This document shows positions 1 through 10,582 of a stretch of 64,000 nt of DNA, piece after piece (position 1 is the stretch's first letter; the number at the start of each line of letters is the position of its first letter). Under the pieces are notes generated by a model that saw only the letters and a program-made list of their open reading frames with translations, was not told where the DNA came from and did not search any database. Where the stretch lies: assembly GCA_013407085.1 (NCBI GenBank), contig JACCGJ010013582.1, positions 186,001 through 250,000 of the forward strand. The letters run 5' to 3'. Both the position numbers and the translations under genes were made by a program. This DNA is from Atriophallophorus winterbourni. Taxonomy: Eukaryota > Platyhelminthes > Trematoda > Plagiorchiida > Microphallidae.

Positions 1-2322
1 ATAGTACATCATTCAACGACACACCATTGTGTTTAGCCGCACAATCGAAAACTACTCTCAGCTTTTCCGGTTTCTTAGGATTGAAAACCGGATGGTTAGG
101 CAAATACCAAACAATATTCTCCGTGGCATTATTCAGAACGGGTTCGATATAACCAATCTCCAAATGATGTGCCATAACCTTGCTGTAACGCTCGAACAAA
201 ACACTATCGCGTTCGAATCGACGCCGTAAGTAGCTTAAGCGCCTTTCCGCTGACAAATAATTTGTGGTCAGTTTGCTTCTATCAGGCTCCCAAGGTAGCG
301 GTACCTGGAAATGATCTTCGATAATTTTTGATCCTTTTACGAGCGACAATGCATCTTCGTCATCGCGCGATCGTTCATTTCCTTCAGCGGATATGTCTGC
401 AAATTCTGCATTGTACAGACGGTTGACACATTCATCAATGGACCCTTGCTCCAAGGAAGAATTCAAACACAAGATATCCTTTGGAGTTTGGCATGCTTGG
501 CCTTGCAGAATCCACCCCAACAGCGTTTTGGTTGCAAACGGACGGCGCCTGCCTCCTGAGCGCTGTTCCAACGCCCAATGTGCTTCAGGGACGTCGCAGC
601 CTATGAGCACAGTCACAGGCTGATCACTAACATCAAGGAAGTCAACGTCTTCCAAGTATGCAGGCCGTTCACTCAAGGCTGTCATTGGACACTGTGATAC
701 ACGCGGCAACTTTTCTACTGTGTAAGCCTCAGGGACGTGGATTACTTGACTGCCATCAAACGAGTGTATTTCAAATTTCAAACGAGAACAAGTAAGTTTA
801 CGCTGATGACCCAAAGTGGTCAATGAAACTTGCGCAGGACTTTTAGGCATCCTGTTCTGTTCAACGAAGTCATTAAGAATCAAAGTGGTATCAGAACCAC
901 TATCCAAGAAGGCAACTGCATTTATAAGCCCATTTGGAGTCTCGATCTTGATGGGTACAGAACCTAAGAACACCTTTGCACTGAATGCCGCATGACTGCA
1001 GTGAATATTCGTGGACGGTTTCTCTGCAGCGTGGTTGTAGTGTAGAAGTGTGTGGTGTCGTTTACCGCAATTTTCGGCATTGCACCACGGCTTGTATTTA
1101 CATGACACAGCGCCATGTGAAGGTCGCAGACATAAAAAACAAACTGAGTTGCGCCTGGCGATTTCCCAGCGCGACTTGACATCCGATTCAACAAATTTCG
1201 TACAATTCTGTAACTCATGAGATGCCTGGCAAATGCAACATTTCATGCTAGGCATTACATCACATGTGGTTTGAAAACCACTCCTCGCATTCGGGTATGC
1301 ACGAGGTGATTGCTGATGTATGTTTGAGCTAGTTGTTTCAAGCAGCTGCCCAAACCTGCTCCTTGCGGTACGTGCACGCCGTGACACAAATTGTGTCAGG
1401 TGCTCAAATGTGACTCCATGGCCATCCATGCTGAGTTGATCCGCCGCATCAGCCCACTGATGATGTAAGGCGACAGGTAGACACTTATTAACGCCTTCCA
1501 AGGTGGCTACAGAATTCAAATCTGCTTCACAACCCATTTGCTTCAAAGCAATTTGACAGTTTTCCATCCTTAAGGCGAGGTTTGACAGGCTATCGGAAGT
1601 GTTTCTTACTCGGGTTGCTTCACTCAACATCTCGTTCAATAACGAGCGTGCAACAACATGAGGTAGACCGAACATTTCCTTTAGAATGCTGCGTGCTCTT
1701 GCATAACCTTCTTCAGGCGGCAACATCACGCAAGCGTCAATCGCATTTCGAGCTTTACCTCAGCAATAATATGTGAGGTACAATAGAAGCTGACCAGAAT
1801 CAGTAGTTTTTGATTCCACATGGCATTCAAACTGCCTTATAAACTTCCAGTAGTACACTGGATTACCATCAAATGATGATAATTCAACCTTTGGAAGTGA
1901 AGCAGAATCTTTCACGATTTTCTGTGGCGCTTTGCCCCCTTCCGATTTAAGTTGACGATCAGCGACAGGAAAACTAGCCACCGGATTGTCGTTGGATCGG
2001 CACAACTGAGCTAACATTTTCTTCACTACTACTAAATCCTGCTGTAAATCCCGCATAGCCTGTTCGGGTTTAGGTTCTAAATTACAACTACCTAAAGGCG
2101 ACAAGCAAGAGCTATGTGAGGCAGAACCAGCAGTGTCGTTAAATTCACTATCAATATGTATCCCAGTAGGGATCAACCGTTTCGAGTTTGAAACAAAATA
2201 CAATTGCGGCACTAAGATCCACGTTGATCCTTGTTCAATAGGCGAACGATCCAAATTGACCGTTTCCCAATGAGGAATTCGAATTTCTGTTTCTTCTTGT
2301 AGAACAATCCGAGTTGAGATCT
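1..2322 (-). mobile_element. BEL/Pao retrotransposon fragment: gag, protease, start of reverse transcriptase
   Basis: Read on the minus strand, one frame stays open from about 2320 to the window edge, except for a single TGA at 1760-1762. In order it shows a gag region with the DUF1759-type stretch VELSSFDGNPVYYW (about 1880-1830), two cysteine clusters of zinc-knuckle type (about 1240-1080), an aspartic-protease motif FLDSGSDTTLI (about 915-880), a pol segment with LIGCDVPEAHW (about 605-570), and the start of the RT domain (WYLPNHPVFNPKK, then VRVVFDCA) just before position 1. This order is typical of BEL/Pao elements, whose gag-pol makes the particle, the protease and the copying enzyme. 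The frame has no ATG before its upstream TAG, so the 5' end is missing. The RT continues outside the window. Apart from the TGA it is well preserved, which suggests a fairly young insertion. Confidence 0.88.
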
Positions 2323-2324
2323 AG

Positions 2325-2950
2325 TTAAAGACATCAACTTTTGGACTGATTCGATGACTGTTTTGTATTATATTACCAATGGAACTAGTCGCTTCTCAAC
2401 GTTTGTGGCGAATCGCTTGACGTTCATACACGAACAAACGATACCATGCCAGTGGAGGCATGTTGGTACCCGTTATAATCTAGCTGATTTGACCTCACGG
2501 GGTGCCATGGAGTTGTCTCAATTGGAATTTTGGTTAAACGGTCCAGACTTTCTAAGACAAACCATTGATACGTGGCCTGAAATTGTTAATCCGCAGCGCA
2601 CCGAGCAAGCTGAATTCAAGCGTGTTAATTGTAACATTACGTCAAAGGATTCAGAACGAGGAATAGACAACATTTTTCGTCGATTTTCTAGTTGGAAACG
2701 ACTTTTACGCTCCATTGCGTGGCTGGTCCGTTTCAAACGTTGCATTGTTGTTATGTTTGGTCATCATTCCGATAGATCCTTATCGGTAGGCCAACTTGGT
2801 TTTGATGAATTACAAAATGCCGAATCCGACATTTGGTTTGCTGGAAGTATCTCAAGAAGACGAAGGCCCGGAGGTTGGCGCGGTGGCGCAAATAGGGCAA
2901 GCCCGAACTTCTTAAAGGGTCAGGAGCAAAGCTGGAGGACGTGGTGAGTC
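2325..2950 (+). mobile_element. BEL/Pao retrotransposon fragment: RNase H-like region and integrase start
   Basis: The plus strand reads NFWTDSMTVLYYI at about 2336-2375, then WRHVGTRYNLADLTSRG (about 2454-2510) and WLNGPDFLRQ (about 2532-2560). These are the usual BEL/Pao motifs between RNase H and integrase. A further stretch resembles the integrase N-terminal region (RFSSWKRLLRSIAWLVRFKR near 2680-2740, then LSVGQLGFDELQNAE near 2776-2820). The integrase catalytic core is not seen after this; the frame ends at 2945, so the element has a large internal deletion here. The piece points away from the gag fragment at 1-2322, so the two parts of the element lie head to head with almost no DNA between them. 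It is probably the same or a sister copy, rearranged by inversion. Confidence 0.85.
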
Positions 2951-3469
2951 TACGTTTGGCAAACGTTTTCTCTATAAAAAGCCACATATGTCCAGTGATA
3001 GCAATGCGATGTGGCGTGTGTGACTCGCCACTCAATAAAGTCATTTGCCGTTTGTCTTGCGTTTTTTGGGTTAAGATTGGAGTAGTTGGGTAGGGAGGCG
3101 GAACCAATCAGTTAGTTTCATTCAGAACACCAGGTTTAGAAGGAATTTGGCGGGAGGTGTAAATGACGAAAATTTTGTGTAAAATTCCTTCTTATTTTCT
3201 GTTTGAACAATTGAATTCTTCTTAATTCTCAACAATTTTATCTTACATTGTTTTTGTGTACACATTTTCCTTATGCACTTGTATACCCCGTTTTGTTTTA
3301 CTGAAGTAATTTATATTGCTTGGCTGCCATTAAAATTCCACATATTTTGCTCGTGGTATTTGGAGAAAACAGAGACGATTAATCACCATTGTATTGGTAA
3401 TTTTATTTCTTTGCATTTATCATTTGGCAGTTGATCTTGTCAGCATTGGTTGAATTTGTTGTTGTCATT
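2951..3469. other. Probable BEL/Pao 3' end and LTR-like DNA
   Basis: No coding sequence is seen. The stretch after 3100 is T-rich on the plus strand and follows pol-like remains, as a 3' LTR would. An AATAAA lies near 3033. I could not find a second LTR copy in the window, so the LTR ends are not proven. The inverted-repeat match to the right arm starts at about 3470. Confidence 0.35.
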
Positions 3470-5570
3470 TGGAAACTTTGAGCATTTTGGCTCACATCAG
3501 TTGTACAATCTGTTGAAAAGGCTCTGGATTCCGTTTTATTTTAGACATTATATCAGCTCGATACTTTATGTTTTCTTTAGCGATAAGTTCAAAACCCTGG
3601 TTTTCTGTGGTATCTGTGGATATCCGACGATGGTTTTTCCAAGCCAAATTTCGCATTTTATTCTATTTACAAAAACGACTGCGAATTTTAAATGTGGATG
3701 CATTTTTACACCATTTAAGTAGGAATGCTGAGTTGGTGTTGATTTCTCGGTTAAGCGTGTTCAAAATGATGAACCACTGCTCACTTTCTCCTATTCCTCT
3801 AATTTGCTAATCGTTAGTGACGCTTTAGGCGTTAAATAATTCAGATTGACATACATTCTTTATGATTTTCGTTGCATTGTTTGTTCGCCCTGTTTAACAT
3901 GCATAGTCAAAATTCAAGACCACATGGTCCCTCGAACATAACGGACAATCGTATGTCATGTTGTCAACGTAGTCTTTTTCAGTTATCGAGACCATATCAA
4001 GCATTGAAGGCATATCTGTCTTTCTGTAAATCATATTGATTTCCAAGTGATTATAGAAAGGATTTCTGTTTCTGAGTTGATGGAAGATTGCAGATTGTTA
4101 GAATGAAGCAAGTTAGACAGATCAGAGTCCCATAAGATCAGGATTATATAATGATATTTCGAGCCAATGAAGCGTTAATTCTTGATTAATGCCGTTTTAT
4201 ACTCTTCCGGGGCTGCTAAGATACAACAAATTACGCCGATTGTGCTATCTTCGTATGTAGTCGTTGTTAACGAGCACCATAGCGTGACCCGAAACCTTGA
4301 TTTCTCTGCATTCGAGTTTATATTTATAAAAGAGTGCCACACCTTCTCCACGTGTTGCGAGTTCTCAACTAAGCAGTAACATGCCAGCAATCTGTAACTC
4401 GCAATCTTAGATATCTGGCTTCAGCCAAGTTTCCGTAATTGCAATTAACTGAAGTCGTTTTGCCGCACCTAGGGACAATTTCGGTAATTTTTTATATTGA
4501 GCATTGAACAATGGTATGGAGGCATCGAAAGCAGTTTTAGTAAGTAAAGATGTATGTTGTCGTGTGATATTATAATCTGAGACAAGCGTCATCGTGGCAT
4601 CCACTGCAGAAGAGTCGCACTTATCTGCTTCTTTGAAACGTTCAGTTGCATATCATGCCTTCCGAATTGAAAGGAGCAATCAAATAATCTTTTTGATGGA
4701 AACAGATTTCTTTATCTGGATTTACCCACACTTGGGAGTCATTTGGTGTGAATTTGCGTTCGATTGGTGATTGTCTGTTCAAGCTGGAGATTCATTCATT
4801 GTTTCCAGTTGATACAACTTTAACAATCCGTACAGTATCTGAATTAAAGTGAGCCTCATTTATATAAATATTCCTCTAATCGCTAAGAATAAAACGTTGA
4901 GGGATTTGGTGTTTTCAGAATTTTCAGTAAAAATGTACAATATCAACCATGTTACTCATCCAAACGTTAATATTCAGAGGACCTGGCCCATTGCGATTGT
5001 AATTCGCAGAGGAAGGCATTCTGGTAGTACCAACCACAACGTTTTTCTAGACTGAAATAGTATTAGCGAGAAAACTACTTTCCCTGTAGCCACGCTCAGC
5101 TTGCTCGTTATCCTCAGGATTGCCTGCTAGCACTGAAACACTGAGGATGATAATATTGGGATTCGATGTCTTTTTTATGTCGCATCTAATATTTCTCCTT
5201 TAGCACCATGGATATCAGCATGAATAAGAATATTCGGTGTATTTTTAGACCGACGTAGACAATAATTTAGAAGTACATTTTCCAGGTCACGCTTTTTTTC
5301 TAACTCAACCCTCAACTGTCTCGGATTATCCTAATGAGCTGAATCAGCCTGTCCAGTTAAACGAGTTAAGGCTAACAACACTATATTTCCAAGTTATATA
5401 ATTCCACATAGTTCCTTGTTTTTTTATTCATTGTGCTTTTGACGATCTTTAAAGAGCATGCAATCAAGATCAGGAAAGGCAGCACAAATGACACAACGAG
5501 TGTGACTTACGATAGTTGGAGATTTCATTTCTTTTCCTCAATCTAAGGAAGTATATACGAAGTATAATAT
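3470..5570 (-). mobile_element. CR1-like LINE relic, 5' part (left-arm copy)
   Basis: The minus strand shows remains of an apurinic-type endonuclease: LQLIAITETWLKPDI (4451-4407) is the classic start of the CR1/Jockey endonuclease, and STIGVICCILAAP (about 4250-4210) corresponds to a later endonuclease segment. The partner in the right arm (39240-41310) also shows the end of the domain (SRDHVVLNFDYAC). Many stops and frameshifts break it. The copy stops at about 3470, within what is the early RT region in the right-arm copy, where the inverted repeat ends beside BEL-derived DNA. It is dead. Confidence 0.75.
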
Positions 5571-6492
5571 ATCATGAGCAATGAATGTTTCGCAGGTGTT
5601 GTACAGTTTACTCATTATTTTATCACTTATAATCACTGCTTATCGCTTTCAAATAAACACAAATTTGATCACGATGGTCAGTACTCCTTTAAGCGATTCA
5701 GTAACAAAATGTGATAACCTCACGCATGATACTTGAAACACATTAATGAACGTTCTACATCTTTCATCAGTTTTATACTAAACTGGGTTCACTAGAAAAT
5801 TCCGCATTGATATTAACCCGACAAACATGTAGTCATGTCTTCAGCTGTTGCACTAAGCTCGTTGAAAACTAAATGAGCAGCGTTGTTGATCAAACAGGTT
5901 TTTGTTCCCAAATACCAGGGTGTGCGTTTCTGCATTACTTATGATTAACGCGCCATTGATTGCTTCGGAGTAAAAAATATTCTATTGTGCACAATAGAAT
6001 TGAATTCAGAAACTTAGCGTGAGTATGGCACAAATTATGAGAAGAAATTTCAAAGGAAGGCAGAACAAATTTTGATTGAGATGAATAATGCGGAGACCGG
6101 GAATTAAAGCAAATAATAAATATTAAATACTTTTTAAGATCAGTAACGTTTTAAAATGAAACGTTTCACTGACTAGTTGCCCGAGAACTGCCGGTGCATT
6201 GTGCTGTCTCAATTATGATACAGAGAAAGCTGATGCGTCGCATTATACGCCGGATCGTTTAGTCAACGGTTTAAAAAGCGAATTATCAAAGTGACAATAT
6301 ATTATAATAATGGTTGTGTATATAAGGAACAAAAATTAATACATTTCATGGTTCATTGTAGGATTCGCTTAATATTCTTGTGAAACGCAGCTTTAAACAT
6401 GTTTAGGCTTGATGCACAAATGATGTTTGCAGGCAAACATCTCTGGATAAAACAAAAAATTATGGCAAAATAGAGATTCGTTTCTTGTCGGT
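5571..6492. other. AT-rich non-coding DNA (left arm)
   Basis: No convincing exon or element was seen. It is matched in reverse complement in the right arm (about 38200-39230). Confidence 0.5.
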
Positions 6493-6616
6493 TTATACCC
6501 TTTGTCTACTGACGGTAATTCTAGTTACCACATCACACAAGCCGTCGATTGCACAGTAGCTTCCGTCGGTACATTCAGTCACCATCAAAGTGCACTTGTC
6601 AGTCTGCGTCTGGCAT
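6493..6616 (-). CDS. Possible terminal exon of a small cysteine-rich secreted protein (left copy)
   Basis: On the minus strand a splice-acceptor-like AATCAG precedes an open frame that starts with C and reads CTLMVTECTDGSYCAIDG, then LCDVV, ending at a TAA (6493-6495). It has five cysteines in about 30 residues, spaced C-x7-C-x6-C-x5-C-x5-C. The right arm keeps the same cysteines at 38071-38200. I found no upstream exon with a signal peptide, so this could be a fragment of a secreted-protein gene or part of an unrecognised repeat. The family is not recognised. In the right arm the TAA is changed to AAA and the frame runs on. Confidence 0.35.
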
Positions 6617-6779
6617 CTGATTCATGAAAATTAATAATGTGTTTTATTTATACCATAATTAAGCAGAATATAACAAAACAATCCTGAAATCCTATTATCC
6701 AATTACCGTAGATAAATGGTTACACCGACACGATCATGCTTTTTGAATCTTCAACAAACAAATTTTATATGCTTTGTCG

Positions 6780-7030
6780 AACCTTTGTATTGATAAATTC
6801 GTTCTAGTAGTTATGATTAACGAACGTTTCTGAGCAGTATTATTACAAGGGAACACAGTGTCCTTTCAAAAAATGCGTATTTTGTATTTTTACACGCAGT
6901 TATTTGTTTATGCATGTTTTCTATGTGCTGTGTTATAAATGGGAAAACCAGAATAACGTGGAAGAGTTTATTGCTTCTTGGCACTTGTGGCTCAGCGGGT
7001 AAACAATGATAATAATCGAGTGTTCTATCC
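6780..7030 (+). repeat. Dispersed repeat, copy 1 of a pair in the left arm
   Basis: This stretch resembles 28880-29115 in the same orientation. Both contain a GTTATAAATG-type core, then ACCAGAATAA, and end with AAACAATGA followed by ATAATCGA. The right-arm stretch is the mirror of 15570-15790, so the left arm carries two copies in opposite orientation. No coding potential was recognised. Similarity is partial and judged by eye. Confidence 0.5.
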
Positions 7031-9404
7031 GATCATTTTTATTACATAACTTAATTGTTCTAAGTTTAAAATGGAGGGTGTATATAAGTAAAAATTATTC
7101 GCACTCTACAGTCTGCAAAATTGTGTATTTTGAGATTACGTTCGTCAACTTACAACTCATATTATAACAGTATGTATAACGTGTTACTTCCATTTTAATG
7201 TTCACTGTCAGCATCATTGTGTATATGACCAAAATTTTTTTTTCATAATAATATCCGATGCAGGAGACAATTAAGTGATATTTGTATATTTTCCTTGTTG
7301 CCTTAGTATATACTCAAAATTGGATTCAAAATAAATTTTTATTTCACTGAAAACATAAAAGGAAATTGATTGTTTCAATTTCTGTCTGTCCGTCGACACA
7401 TTTGGACACTCATTGCTTTCGCAGAATGATATTTTATTGCCCTAATGCGAAACAAAATAAGATGAATTATCCACCATTACTGTAAAAAATAAAATAACTT
7501 GTATACGATGTTGAACGTTTAAACAATAATGCCAACCATATTCATCTGCAGTATTCCTCCTCGTAATCTGTATCATCGCTATCAATACGATATCAAGATG
7601 CATGTTACAAATGCAGTACATTGCAGATAAATGAAAGGTTGTTGTCTTTATGTGTATGATGTGACTTTTGCTAAGTATTCAAGAACTAAAAATGTAATCA
7701 ACCGTCGACTTTGTCAAACTTTTATTCCCCTTTCTTATAGGAACAGCCTTAGACTAATTCAAAACGGCAGTTAATATAATCTTCCAGCATAGACTGTGAA
7801 GATTGAAATCGAATTGAAATTGAAACATTGACAGCCTACTTGAGGATCACCGTTTTGATAGTATTTCTGACTATAATTAATCGTGCGTTTCTTTACTCGT
7901 TTTGTGTATAATAAATACATTTGAACAATCGTTTTTTTCGTTTGTTGTATGATTCGTTGTTAAAAGCGATAATTGTTGGATATATTGATCTCAAGGTTAA
8001 CACGCTACAAATTAGATGTGCGTCTGCCAACTACGTTGTGGACGTGATTAATGTTTGAACAGAGACACAATATGTAGCCCAATACGTGCCACCTTCCGTG
8101 TTGACTTTGAATAATCTGACGCCCAGTTTTTCAGTCCTGCGTCTCTACCCTCAGTTGCTACAATAGCGCATGTCTTACACGCAGATGATTGTTGTGTTAA
8201 AACCGTTCATGAATATTTATATTAGGCACTGTCACTATAAAATAAAACACATGTAGCACATCTTCAAGTAGTCGGCGAGGTAATCGGAACAAGTCAAGGT
8301 AGACAAAAGTGGAAAAAGTTATTGCCAAACCCTTTTCAACTTTTGACCCAAAAAGTAACTCCATATAGGCGCTGTGGTGATCATATTAGTTTCGGAATCC
8401 GCTTGCATGTTGTTGTGTTTATATAAATTTTGTTGTTGCTTCCAATACCCCACCTGCATTCAACAACCTGTCAATGTTTGTTTGCTGTCAAAAGGTGAAA
8501 AAATGAATAGTGTATTTATCCAAAATTTTAACTGTGGATAATTTATAATCGAAATGATAAATGAATATGGCGGTCAAAATTGTGTTACTGCAACGAACCA
8601 CGGATGAATTTTAATAATTTTCCGTCGCCCAAGGTTTCGCCAATTCATGCACTTCGGTAGCATCATCGTATCAAATGCTGCATATCATTCAGAACCTCTT
8701 GATTAGCAATTATTGCTAATGCACATCGCAATATTTATTTGATATTTTTGATATTTGAGCTCATTAAGCCTTCTTCCATAAGAGACTCTGTTTTGAGTGG
8801 CAATCAACATGTGAAAAAAGGGAGATCGAAAGCTTCCTGTTTCTTTGCCTTTAATTTAGAAATCGAAACCGAAAAGAGTTCCGAATTTTTATTTCGAATA
8901 ATAACTGCTACCAATCGATTGCGTTTGAACGCACAAAATAATTTATCAATGTTGCGCCTACGATGTAGGCATTGTTTTGACAAGTTCTACTATATATGCG
9001 TTTGGTAATATTTTGTACGAACAATACATTTTGCGAAATCGAATTCATGAAAAATTAGACAAACGTATACACGCAATGTAAAATTCTCTCTAGAATTTCA
9101 TTTCGCTGATATGGCTCTAAGACCTAAATTTATTAACCTGCCTTCAGTATTGGCTGTACGTACGGGTGAAAATCTATTGAATAGAAGGAATCACTTGGAC
9201 AGATTAATTATTACCATTTTATTTTGCGGAGTGGAAATTCAAAAATTCTTCTATAGACAAAAATGCAGTTCAACTAAACGCATACTAGAATATAACATTA
9301 TATGTAATGACAAATTTAGATATATCATCATCGTGCAGATGTCATATAATAGTGCTGTTATGTTTTCCGATTTGAGTAGTGATTTTCATCGTAATTTTGT
9401 TGTT
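7031..9404. other. AT-rich non-coding DNA (left arm)
   Basis: Only short random-looking frames occur. A TATATAAA-like site near 8420 is conserved in the right arm near 36243, but no gene follows it that I can support. The frame at 8739-9008 is not supported by any motif. Confidence 0.45.
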
Positions 9405-9485
9405 ATACTCCTTCAGTCGATGTCGACCATGGATGTACATCACAATCTCTCAAATGTTCATGTTACGCAGCTTTCAAAATGAATA
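9405..9485 (-). mobile_element. LINE 3' tail fragment
   Basis: The plus strand carries GTCGATGTCGACCATGGATG followed by TACATCAC and ends near a TTGTTAT run. The same end sequence occurs in longer LINE remains at 22930-23700 and 51070-51480, where it lies just downstream of a C-terminal zinc-finger coding region. Here the coding part is almost gone. The right-arm partner is 35175-35255. Confidence 0.65.
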
Positions 9486-10526
9486 CACAGTCGTGAAATT
9501 GAATTATTTTGATCATTTCATAGATTTATAATCAGTTACCAGCTATAAAAACTGTATAATGCCAGTAACCCAATTCGGTTCAACTTTAGATTTTAATCAT
9601 TGTACCGAATTTTTTTGAAACATTCACACCTTATTGTTCTATGTAAAGTTTAAAAATTTGGATTTGAACTCAAAATGAAAGCTGCAATCCATTGATACAT
9701 TGAATTGTACGCAAGTTCCTTACGCATAGGGCGTTTAGATTGAACAACTTCTCCACATAATCTCAGTTTCAGAGATAAAATTCTATTCCATCTCACCTTA
9801 TGCCACATCGCTAAATCAGAAATCAGAAAATCCTATAACCTGTCCGATTATAAATTTTGAGATCGTGTGTGTATTTCAATCACAAAATCCAGCAAAAATC
9901 TATATAACCTTAAAACTTAATTGTTAAATAATGTCTACGTAATGTTTTCAATATATGGAGCGTTTAATTATCATGATTTTAATCATATAAGTTCGGTGAA
10001 TACAAGGTTTCTGGATGTTTCAAAATGAATATCATACAGCAATAAAATATGCTTGTTCGAATAAAATAATAAAATGGATGTATGAAACATGATCATGGAA
10101 ACTGACGTGAATGAAAAATTGTGTATTTCCCTCTACAGACAACATAATAAGATACAGCGAAGACGTTAACTTTATTTGAGTTGGTTATAATTAATGTTTT
10201 TTAAATGTATGAAATTCGTTGTTTTGGTGCAGCACTGACTTTCTACATAATGACTTATCAATTTTAAATAATTTTAATATATACAATTTCATTTAAAAAG
10301 ACTACATGCAAAATAGAGAAAAATAAAATAGAACATCCACGAATCCCGCATAAACTCAGTTTTATATATTTGTTGAACTTTTGATATTCCAATTCGTTAA
10401 TATTCAGTACAGAATATTCATTAGATTTCTTAGCATTTTTCATTTATATGTTAATGAAATGGAAATGTTTACCATTCAGAAAAGCAAGTTTATACACGTT
10501 CTGTTTGCATGTGGCCATAGAAACTG
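9486..10526. other. Upstream region of the left LU pseudogene, no gene seen
   Basis: AT-rich sequence with no supported exon or element. It is conserved in reverse complement in the right arm at about 34116-35170, where it is the probable 5' flank of the intact LU gene. Confidence 0.45.
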
Positions 10527-10534
10527 TATATAAA
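10527..10534 (+). promoter_or_regulatory. TATA box of the left LU pseudogene
   Basis: TATATAAA lies 56 bases upstream of the ATG of exon 1. The same site lies at 34108-34115 before the intact right-arm copy, at a similar distance (about 49 bases to the ATG). Confidence 0.6.
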
Positions 10535-10582
10535 CCATTAGCCCCTGGCCGTTAAACGAAAATTATCCGGAAACAACATAAA

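Noticed and set aside
6988..6998. TGGCTCAGCGG, a match to the tRNA A-box consensus
   Set aside because: No B-box at the right distance and no cloverleaf can be folded. At most it is the remains of a tRNA-derived SINE.
9111..9482. 123-codon open frame
   Set aside because: Its end overlaps a LINE 3' tail, the frame is not kept in the right arm and no domain or splice site supports it.
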